Of a stretch of DNA of 20,905 nucleotides, positions 1-6,605 are shown piece by piece. The position numbers and the translations under genes are program-made. The notes beneath the pieces are model-generated. The model was given only the letters and a program-made list of their open reading frames with translations. It was not told the origin of the DNA and did no database searches. Source of the stretch: Bacteroidetes bacterium UBA6161 (GTDB taxonomy: Bacteria > Bacteroidota > Bacteroidia > NS11-12g > UBA955); contig DIUJ01000086.1 in NCBI GenBank assembly GCA_002422315.1, forward strand, positions 1 to 20,905. The letters run 5' to 3'. Numbering within the stretch: the stretch's first letter is position 1; each line of letters begins with the position of its first letter.

Positions 1-211
1 AGGTATATATAAACAAGCCTAGGAGATAAGAATATATTCTGAAAAAGGGTTTGATAAACTCAAATTGTATTTTAAATCTGAATCAAAAAAAACAATTTTA
101 TTGTCTCCAATTTTATTAAGGATTACTTATAGTTGTGGAGATAAAAAATCGGGAAAGAATGAATAATATATAACTTAAGATGGGATTAGAATTTGTTTAT
201 TGTTTCCCAAA

Positions 212-856
212 TCAGCCTTTCACAAAGGCATTATATTTTTTTTCATGACCAATGCTTGTACTAGGCCCATGGCCAGAGTATACTATGCAAGAATCTGGTA
301 ATGAATACATTTTTTTAAGTATACTGTTTTCTAAACTTGGAAAGTCTCCTCCAGGAAGATCTGTTCTTCCAATGCTTTCTCTAAACAAAACATCGCCCGC
401 TATAACCCAATCTTTGTTTGGGGATACAAAACATATACTACCAGGAGAATGCCCTGGTGTATGAAGAATACTAAGTTCGTAGTTTCCTATTGGTATAGTA
501 TTTTCTTCCCCTAGGTATTTTTCTATATCCGGTGACTTGCTATATGGAATTTGGTACAAAAGCGAAGCTTGTTCCGACCATTGAAGCACTGAGTTTTCAA
601 GTTCGTGGGCCTGCAGTTTTAAGTTAAACTTTTCTTGAATCATTGCATTTCCAAGAACATGGTCTATATGGCAATGTGTATTAAGAAGTAGGGTAGGCCT
701 TAAGTTTTTTCTTTCAATGAATTTGAGCAATTCTATGTCTTCTTCGTAATCACTACAGCCGGGGTCTATAATTGCTGTTTCTAAACTTTCCGTATCCCAA
801 ACAAGATAGGTGTTTTCTGCAAAGGGATTAAAAGTAAAAGTTTGAATTTGTAACAT
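212..856 (-). CDS. YcbL-like metallo-beta-lactamase-fold hydrolase (glyoxalase II-related)
   Basis: A 214-residue soluble protein of the metallo-beta-lactamase fold. The dinuclear metal ligands are all visible: THCHIDH gives H61, H63, D65 and H66; HTPGHSPG gives H136; IAGDVLF gives D155; and SGHGP gives H196. The signature GRTDLPGGD at residues 163-171 and the total length match the YcbL subgroup, which resembles glyoxalase II but lacks its long C-terminal substrate-binding helices. Members hydrolyse small thioesters such as S-lactoylglutathione in some bacteria; the true substrate here cannot be read from sequence. There is no signal peptide, so it should be cytoplasmic. It lies 37 bp downstream of the subtilisin-like protease gene on the same strand, so read-through is possible, but no functional link is evident. 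The ATG at 854-856 is the natural start because the fold begins at once with the first beta strands. Confidence 0.9.
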   Translation of the reverse strand: MLQIQTFTFNPFAENTYLVWDTESLETAIIDPGCSDYEEDIELLKFIERKNLRPTLLLNTHCHIDHVLGNAMIQEKFNLKLQAHELENSVLQWSEQASLLYQIPYSKSPDIEKYLGEENTIPIGNYELSILHTPGHSPGSICFVSPNKDWVIAGDVLFRESIGRTDLPGGDFPSLENSILKKMYSLPDSCIVYSGHGPSTSIGHEKKYNAFVKG

Positions 857-893
857 TTTGCAAAATTCGCAATATTTTTGGTTTTTATTTGGT

Positions 894-2573
894 TTAATTC
901 AAATTAATCCACTTGAAGGTAATTGTCTCTCTATTTTTGGTTTCAATCTGAATAAAATAAACCCCAGGGCTCAAATTTGTATGTATAAAAACGGTGTATT
1001 TTGTGTCAGGAGTAAAACTAATTATATCCAACACTTGTTTGCCTTGAGTAGTATAAATTTTCAAATTTTCTACATTTTCAAAATCTCCTTTTATTGCAAC
1101 GGTATTAGAACTTGGATTTTGGATTAAGTTAAAGCTTTTTGGCTTGTCAATAGAATTAGGAAAAGAAGTATCTGGTTCTTCAAACAATGTACCATTGCAC
1201 CATCTTTGTAAATTCAATAAGGCTTTGTGAACATTTAGTCTTCCTTCGGAAGCCACGAGTTCTTTATGGCTCTGTAAAGTATCCACTCCGCTTAGTATAC
1301 AGTACCTCAGTATCAAATTAGCGGAATCTGGATTTGAGCGTGCAAAATAGTTGAAGGAATCGCATGCTGCAGCATGTAAAAGAGCAATTGTAGCGGTGAC
1401 ATGAGGAGTAGCATAGGATGTGCCATTAAATACACCATATAAAGTGGGGTCAATAACAAATGCGGTAGAGCGAACATTGTGCCCAGGAGCAGACAAATCC
1501 ACATTTTTTTTACCATAGCCGGAGCTCCCATGTACATTATCGGAAGCATTTGAACTAGCAACAACAATAAGTTGGGAACTAGGACATTGGGTAGGAAGGT
1601 CTCTTACTATATCATAATTCAGATATTTGTTGTCTGGGGCAGATGCATTTAGTATGCCATATTTGCCTAGTGAATCATAAAATGCACACCAAAGTGGTGC
1701 ATCTTCAGGAGCAAAATTGGAAACCCCCCAACTGGAGTTGGTGCTTACTACATAAGCCCCTTTTATTCCATTGGATTGTATATAGTTCTTTTTGTGATTT
1801 AAGGCATAAAAGTAAGATTTTAGGGCATTGTCTTCAAACCCTTGACCCGTATTTATTCCACCCACAATTACCATTAATTTAACATTCCAATTTAGTCCTG
1901 CTACCCCTATACTATTGTTTCCAACTGCACCAATAATGCCTGCAATAGGAGTTCCATGCGCCCCTTTTTCGGTAGGGTCAAAAATTTGGTCGTTGTTTAA
2001 AACAGTATTCCAGCCTTTATAATCGTCGATGTAACCATTTGAATCGTTGTCTATCCCATCGTTTGGAATCTCCTCATCATTCACCCATACATTGGCAGAT
2101 AAGTCGGGGTGTTCTGCGGTTATTCCGTCGTCTATAATCGCTACAACAATGGTATCGCCCAAAGAGTTAACTCCTCCTGTACTTATATCCCAAGCCAATT
2201 CTGCTTTTATATAATCCATGTTCCATTGTAGAGAGAATAAAGAATCGTTTGGGATTTGCCTTTTGTATAGGGGTTTATTTGTTTGAACTACATGTATATA
2301 GGGAAGGAGACTTATGTTGTATAAGGCTTTTTGAACATCAATTAAGTCTAAATTTAAATCAATTTTGTAAATCAAATATGGCTCAATAGTAGCTTCTATA
2401 TTTTTGATCCATACATAGTTTTCCTTTTTAAGTGCAGCTAATCCATCTTGGTCTTTGAATTGTACTAATAAGGAATGAATGATTTTTTCATTTGGAGAAG
2501 GAGATTTTGAGCTAACATCCTGTAGTCCCAAACAAAAAATAATCAAGGGGATGTATAGGTGTAATTTTCTCAT
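894..2573 (-). CDS. Secreted subtilisin-like serine protease (S8) with T9SS C-terminal tail
   Basis: A 559-residue secreted peptidase. An N-terminal hydrophobic signal peptide (about residues 1-22) is followed by a region of about 100 residues that may be a propeptide, then the S8 catalytic domain (about 115-455). The catalytic triad is D148 in VAIIDDG, H206 in AHGTPIAG and S386 in NGTSYATPHV. The oxyanion-hole Asn is probably N315 in SAPDN, where most subtilases have AAGN. The segment DSNGYIDDYKGWN around 177-189 is typical of Bacteroidota subtilases. Residues about 478-559 form a beta-rich tail ending in SPGVYFIQIETKN and a short basic strand, fitting a T9SS type A sorting domain, though its entry motif is QNPSSN rather than the usual YPNP. 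It should be exported by Sec, then carried to the surface or medium by T9SS. A good promoter sits directly upstream. The protein substrate is unknown. Confidence 0.92.
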   Translation of the reverse strand: MRKLHLYIPLIIFCLGLQDVSSKSPSPNEKIIHSLLVQFKDQDGLAALKKENYVWIKNIEATIEPYLIYKIDLNLDLIDVQKALYNISLLPYIHVVQTNKPLYKRQIPNDSLFSLQWNMDYIKAELAWDISTGGVNSLGDTIVVAIIDDGITAEHPDLSANVWVNDEEIPNDGIDNDSNGYIDDYKGWNTVLNNDQIFDPTEKGAHGTPIAGIIGAVGNNSIGVAGLNWNVKLMVIVGGINTGQGFEDNALKSYFYALNHKKNYIQSNGIKGAYVVSTNSSWGVSNFAPEDAPLWCAFYDSLGKYGILNASAPDNKYLNYDIVRDLPTQCPSSQLIVVASSNASDNVHGSSGYGKKNVDLSAPGHNVRSTAFVIDPTLYGVFNGTSYATPHVTATIALLHAAACDSFNYFARSNPDSANLILRYCILSGVDTLQSHKELVASEGRLNVHKALLNLQRWCNGTLFEEPDTSFPNSIDKPKSFNLIQNPSSNTVAIKGDFENVENLKIYTTQGKQVLDIISFTPDTKYTVFIHTNLSPGVYFIQIETKNRETITFKWINLN

Positions 2574-2580
2574 TGTCCTA

Positions 2581-2615
2581 CAAATATAATCTTTTTACTT
2601 TTTCGATTTGTCAAA
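2581..2615 (-). promoter_or_regulatory. Bacteroidota-type promoter for the subtilisin-like protease gene
   Basis: Read on the minus strand, TATATTTG (2581-2588) matches the Bacteroidota -7 consensus TAnnTTTG exactly. A TTTG (2612-2615) lies upstream with 23 bp between the TTG and the -7 box, at the long end of the usual spacing. The -7 box is only about 8 nt from the ATG, implying a very short leader, which is common in this phylum. No mapped transcript is available. Confidence 0.5.
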
Positions 2616-2634
2616 AGAAAATCAAATTACTTTT

Positions 2635-2648
2635 AAACTTATAAGTTT
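2635..2648. repeat. 14-bp perfect palindrome between purN and the protease promoter
   Basis: AAACTTATAAGTTT is a perfect 14-bp palindrome starting 4 nt after the purN stop codon and about 20 bp upstream of the proposed -33 element of the protease gene. It could be part of a weak purN terminator or an operator for a dimeric regulator. It is AT-rich, short and not followed by a run of T, so chance is a real alternative. Confidence 0.25.
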
Positions 2649-2651
2649 GGT

Positions 2652-3239
2652 TTATTGTTTTTCCTTTCTCAAGAAATATTCTTCTAGAGTTTTAGGGAAG
2701 TATTTGTGTTCTAATTGATGAATTTTTGAAGCTAAAATTTCTGGAGTGTCATTATTTTCAATGTTAACTTTTGCCTGAAGCAATATTTCACCTTTGTCGT
2801 AATCTTCATTTACTAAGTGAATGGTTATACCAGATTCTTTTTCTTGGTTTTTAATTACCGATTGGTGAACATTCATTCCATACATCCCTTTGCCACCATA
2901 GTTAGGCAAAAGAGCAGGATGAATATTGATGATTTTGTTTTCGTAATGTTTAATTAAAACCGCTGGTATAAGCCATAGAAATCCAGCCAAAACTATGAAA
3001 TCTATCTCTAGATTTTCTAATTTATCAAGTAAAGAATTTGGAGAATAAAATTCATCTTTTGTAAAAAGAATAGTTTCCACATCCCAATTCTGAGCTCTAG
3101 AAATTACTCCTGCATTTTGTTTGTTGCAAAATAAAACTTTAAAATTAACCTCAGGATGCTTGGTAAAGTGATTGTAAATAGCTTCTGCATTAGTACCAGA
3201 TCCAGAAGCAAAAACAGCGATATTGATTTTTGATTGCAT
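2652..3239 (-). CDS. purN: Phosphoribosylglycinamide formyltransferase (PurN)
   Basis: A 195-residue cytoplasmic enzyme that transfers the formyl group of 10-formyltetrahydrofolate to GAR, giving FGAR, in de novo purine synthesis. The phosphate-binding loop ASGSGTN is at 11-17. The catalytic trio is visible: N105 and H107 in INIHPALLP, and D148 in NEDYDKG, equivalent to the E. coli Asn-His-Asp set. NYGGKGMYG (113-121) is the variant loop found in many Bacteroidota and other long-branch PurN proteins. The length is normal for the family. Its ATG overlaps the TAA of the upstream DUF4837 lipoprotein gene by one base (TAATG), so the two are probably translationally coupled and share the promoter upstream of the lytic transglycosylase gene. 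No other purine gene is nearby, so this looks like a lineage-specific operon arrangement. Confidence 0.95.
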   Translation of the reverse strand: MQSKINIAVFASGSGTNAEAIYNHFTKHPEVNFKVLFCNKQNAGVISRAQNWDVETILFTKDEFYSPNSLLDKLENLEIDFIVLAGFLWLIPAVLIKHYENKIINIHPALLPNYGGKGMYGMNVHQSVIKNQEKESGITIHLVNEDYDKGEILLQAKVNIENNDTPEILASKIHQLEHKYFPKTLEEYFLRKEKQ

Positions 3240-4297
3240 TATTTAATTGTTTGTGCAAAAGATTCTAGAGTCCGTAAATTTTTGGATTTAGATTTATTGG
3301 GAGCATAAATAAAACCTTCGTAAATAAAAATCTCAGTTCCTTCTTTGTTTAGAACCGCATACATAACAAAAGGACCACCCATAAATTCTCCATGAACTGT
3401 CCACCAGCCTCTTAATTTTTTTGCATACTGACCATTTATTTCTATACTCTCATAGAATCTAGGGTAAGAATCACTAGCGGAGGTAGTCATATAACTTCCT
3501 TTTCTTTCGCCCGGTATATTTTGTTTTAAAACACTGTCTCTAAGGTCAAACAAGTATTCTTTAGTGAATTGAATTGTATCGGTGTAGGGGATTTTATAGC
3601 AAAGCACTCCTAATTGTTCATTGGTATATCTTTCTGCGAACCAGAAAAGTCCATTTTCGAATTTCATTAAATCAAATTTTTCTGTAATGGCTAATCCCAT
3701 TCCTAATTTGTTTTTAATTTGTTTGTATTTAGGGTTTAAAGTGTCTTTTTGATTAAACAATCTTAAAGCATAATTTTTGGTTTCTGCCTCATAAATACTT
3801 CTTTGTATTTGGTCACTATATTTTAAAAGTTTTTCTTCCATGGATTGCTTGTCTGGGGCAAACAAAAAGTATATATGTTGTGGCGAAGCCCATTTATTTT
3901 TAGCAAGTATGGGCATAGAATTAGGATTGCTGAAAAATTCTTCGATTTTTTGTTCATTTATTTTAGGAATATAAGCATTTAATTCTGCTCTATTTTCTTT
4001 GGTTACCAAAAACAGGATGCTTTGGTGTTCCATAAAACTTCTTCTAAATGATTTGGGATCCATTTTGGATACTTTAAAAAATGCTTCTGCTTGAGCCAGC
4101 CAAGGCTGTGGTTCTAAAAAAACCTTGTCTATAGTACTTTCTAATTCATTAAAAAGTTGGTCGGTAGAGACTAGTACAAGCCTTCCGGGCTCTCCTTTAG
4201 ATATGGGTTTTACTTGTTTCTTGTTTTCCTTACAAGAGGTAATTAAAAACAAGGAAACTAAACTGAGTATAACAAGGTTTTTTATTGCAGTTTTCAT
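3239..4297 (-). CDS. DUF4837 family lipoprotein
   Basis: A 352-residue predicted lipoprotein. The N-terminus has a basic start, a hydrophobic stretch and the lipobox LITSC with C22 as the acylation site, so it should be anchored to a membrane facing the periplasm or surface. The rest is a soluble alpha/beta region with no catalytic motif that I recognise. Length, the early EPQPW segment, and the later RGWWTVHGEFMGGPFV stretch (about 297-312) resemble the Bacteroidota-restricted DUF4837 family, whose function is unknown. It lies 20 bp downstream of the LysM lytic transglycosylase gene and shares one base with purN, so it is the middle gene of a likely three-gene operon. The transglycosylase neighbour suggests an envelope role, but this is context only. 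The family assignment is from memory of its pattern, not a profile search. Confidence 0.75.
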   Translation of the reverse strand: MKTAIKNLVILSLVSLFLITSCKENKKQVKPISKGEPGRLVLVSTDQLFNELESTIDKVFLEPQPWLAQAEAFFKVSKMDPKSFRRSFMEHQSILFLVTKENRAELNAYIPKINEQKIEEFFSNPNSMPILAKNKWASPQHIYFLFAPDKQSMEEKLLKYSDQIQRSIYEAETKNYALRLFNQKDTLNPKYKQIKNKLGMGLAITEKFDLMKFENGLFWFAERYTNEQLGVLCYKIPYTDTIQFTKEYLFDLRDSVLKQNIPGERKGSYMTTSASDSYPRFYESIEINGQYAKKLRGWWTVHGEFMGGPFVMYAVLNKEGTEIFIYEGFIYAPNKSKSKNLRTLESFAQTIK

Positions 4298-4317
4298 ACT
4301 GCAAGGATACGAAAAAA

Positions 4318-5715
4318 CTAGTTTATTGTAGAGGTTGTAGGGATAAGTTTTAACAAACGACCCTTGTGAATATAGGAAGTGATGTCATACAAATTATTTG
4401 CCATCATTGTGGCTTCCAAATCTATTTTATTGTTTGTTTTTATGTTGATTAACTCTAAGCTTTCTTCGTTATTTTGAACAAAATAATAATTAGGGGAATC
4501 TGACTTTAATTCAATAGAATGGGCTTCAAGTTCAGACTTCACAATTTTAAGTGTTCTACCTACTGGTAGTTTGGAAGTTTTTAATTTGTTCCATTTTTTA
4601 ATGTCATCTGCTGTAACTCCATATTTGTTGGCTATCTTATAAATTGTTTCACCACTTCTCACTTTATGGTAAGAAACTTTTTGGGTTTGTTTTGTATTAA
4701 GTCCTACACAATTTTCTTGAACAAATCTCATAGAGTCTTGATTTTCGATAAATTGCATTGCGGAATTATATGGTAGATACAATTTTTTATTGTTGTAATC
4801 TTCTGGTATATAATTGTTTTTATAAAAGGAGTTAAACTCTTTAATTTCTTCGGGGTTCCAATTTAAATATGCACAAACTAAATCAAAATGAAGGCCATTA
4901 TTAACTTCTACAGGTACTAGTTTGCATACGCTGTAAGAATGATTTTGAAAAGTATGTAGCTCTGCAAAATTCATCATAAACACAGTTGCTATAAATTTAG
5001 GAACATAATTTTGTGTTTCCTTTGGTAAAAAATGTTTTATTTCCCAAAAATCTCTTTTCCCTCCACTTTTTCTAATTGCTTTGTTTACATTGCCTGGTCC
5101 ACAATTATAGGCGGCTAAGGCCATGAACCAATCCCCATAAATATTGTACATGCTTTCCAAATAATTACAAGCTTTTTCGGTAGACAATGCAATTTCTTTT
5201 CTTTCGTCTATGCTACTGCTAATTTCTAATTTCATAAGCTTGCCTGTTCCTGGCATAAACTGCCATAAACCAGTTGCTCCACACCAAGACACAGCATCTG
5301 GGTTTAATGCCGATTCGATAACAGATAGGTATTTAATTTCTTGAGGTAGTTTTCTTTTATCTAAGATTTCTTCGAAAATAGGGAAGTATATTTCTTTTTT
5401 TACATTTGCTTTTGGAATAAATTGACTGTTGGGATTGTTCATGTATTGGATTTGACGCAATACTTCTGGGTGGTAAACAAAATTAAATTTGCTTCCTAAG
5501 GATGACATTTTTTGTGAAAATAATTCTTCTGTAATTGAAACCTGATTAAGGTTCACTTTATCTGTTGAATTTGTTGACTCAATAAGTTCTAGAGTAAGAC
5601 TGTCAATTCGTTTTACATTGTTGAATTTGTCTTCTATATAAATTGGGTGTTGTGCAACAGAAAGGGTAGTAGAAAGAAGAAATGTATAAAATAAAAAAAG
5701 CTTTGCTATATTCAT
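4318..5715 (-). CDS. MltD-like lytic murein transglycosylase with LysM domain
   Basis: Cleaves the MurNAc-GlcNAc bond of peptidoglycan to form 1,6-anhydromuropeptides, at the periplasmic face. Numbered from the ATG at 5713-5715, the 465-residue protein has a signal peptide (about 1-22), an SLT domain (about 105-250) and a LysM peptidoglycan-binding domain (about 348-393, with VRSGETIYKIANKYGV). The catalytic Glu is E134 in VIESALNP, and the family motifs GATGLWQFMP and AAYNCGPGNV follow in order. A longer reading frame opens at a TTG (5743-5745), but that codon lies inside the -7 promoter box and adds ten polar residues before the signal peptide, so the ATG is preferred. A second LysM-like region near the C-terminus (about 405-460) is possible but weak. 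It heads a likely operon with the DUF4837 lipoprotein and purN. Confidence 0.9.
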   Translation of the reverse strand: MNIAKLFLFYTFLLSTTLSVAQHPIYIEDKFNNVKRIDSLTLELIESTNSTDKVNLNQVSITEELFSQKMSSLGSKFNFVYHPEVLRQIQYMNNPNSQFIPKANVKKEIYFPIFEEILDKRKLPQEIKYLSVIESALNPDAVSWCGATGLWQFMPGTGKLMKLEISSSIDERKEIALSTEKACNYLESMYNIYGDWFMALAAYNCGPGNVNKAIRKSGGKRDFWEIKHFLPKETQNYVPKFIATVFMMNFAELHTFQNHSYSVCKLVPVEVNNGLHFDLVCAYLNWNPEEIKEFNSFYKNNYIPEDYNNKKLYLPYNSAMQFIENQDSMRFVQENCVGLNTKQTQKVSYHKVRSGETIYKIANKYGVTADDIKKWNKLKTSKLPVGRTLKIVKSELEAHSIELKSDSPNYYFVQNNEESLELINIKTNNKIDLEATMMANNLYDITSYIHKGRLLKLIPTTSTIN

Positions 5716-5742
5716 AGTTTGTGTACGTATTTGAGAGCGTGT

Positions 5743-5773
5743 CAAATTTAGGTATATCTTTGTTTTAACACAA
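5743..5773 (-). promoter_or_regulatory. Bacteroidota-type promoter for the lytic transglycosylase-DUF4837-purN operon
   Basis: On the minus strand TTG (5771-5773) is followed after exactly 20 bp by TAAATTTG (5743-5750), an exact TAnnTTTG -7 box at standard spacing. It is the best promoter match in the window. It covers the alternative TTG start of the downstream gene and so supports the ATG at 5715, leaving a leader of about 20 nt. Confidence 0.6.
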
Positions 5774-5834
5774 CGGTTTTTCTTAACACTTAGTTTATAA
5801 ATCTAGTTTTTAGGATGTTTAATAGACAATTACC

Positions 5835-6605
5835 CTATTTTAATTTACCAATTCCTTCACTTAAGAGAGTATATAGATTCTTTTGATCTGGTAATTTTTC
5901 TAAAATCTGAAGGTGTTTAGCTATTGTTTTTGTGTCATTTCTAATTGCAGGGCCGGTTTGACTTTGCTTGGGTCCGATTTCAAAACAATTGTCTATTGTT
6001 TTGTATATCAAAGGCCTGAGTATTGCAGGGTTTAACTCATTTATAGAAAGAACCTCGAACGCATGATGTAAAACATAATTTGTAAAGTTATTTGCAAAAA
6101 CCGCACCTAAGTGAATGATTGCTCTTTGTTTAGAATCTTTATACAATATATTGGATCCAAACACCACCGCTAGTTCTTCTAATTTTCGCAAATTTTCCTT
6201 GGTGTTTGCTTCCAAAAGAAGTGGAATATCTTCCCAGTTTACTTCTGTTTTGCCATTAAAAGTTTGTAAAGGATAAAAAACCCCAAAGTTAGCAAGATTG
6301 TTTAATTCCGATAAAGATAATCCACCACTCAAGTGTAAAGCTAATCCTTTGAAGTTTTCAATTTGTTTCGCAATTTGTTGTAAACTGTTGTCGGGAACAC
6401 AAAGCAAAATATAGTCAGCATTTAAAGCAATATCCCAGGACTTAAAAAAGCTAGCGTTTAAATTTTGGGCTAATGCTCTTCCTGTATTTTCATTCGTAGA
6501 AATAATAGCTTTAACAGTAAAGTTGTTTTGCTTAATTAGAACTTGTGACAGGGAATTGGCAAGTCTACCTGAACCAAAAATTATGATGGATTTTGAGCTT
6601 TCCAT
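5835..6605 (-). CDS. Rossmann-like and DUF2520 domain protein, putative NAD(P)-dependent dehydrogenase
   Basis: A 256-residue cytoplasmic protein. Residues 5-16 (KSIIIFGSGRLA) form the first strand and the dinucleotide-binding turn GSGRLA of a Rossmann fold; YILLCVPDNSLQQIA (about 65-79) is the following strand and helix typical of the ketopantoate reductase / pyrroline-5-carboxylate reductase superfamily. The C-terminal half, with HLGAVFANNFTNYVLHHA (about 165-182), is an all-helical DUF2520-like domain, as seen in uncharacterised proteins of this class. The substrate is unknown. Its start codon lies inside ccmF (25-nt overlap), so it is translated from the cytochrome c maturation transcript. 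That coupling may reflect operon packing rather than a role in cytochrome assembly. Confidence 0.85.
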   Translation of the reverse strand: MESSKSIIIFGSGRLANSLSQVLIKQNNFTVKAIISTNENTGRALAQNLNASFFKSWDIALNADYILLCVPDNSLQQIAKQIENFKGLALHLSGGLSLSELNNLANFGVFYPLQTFNGKTEVNWEDIPLLLEANTKENLRKLEELAVVFGSNILYKDSKQRAIIHLGAVFANNFTNYVLHHAFEVLSINELNPAILRPLIYKTIDNCFEIGPKQSQTGPAIRNDTKTIAKHLQILEKLPDQKNLYTLLSEGIGKLK

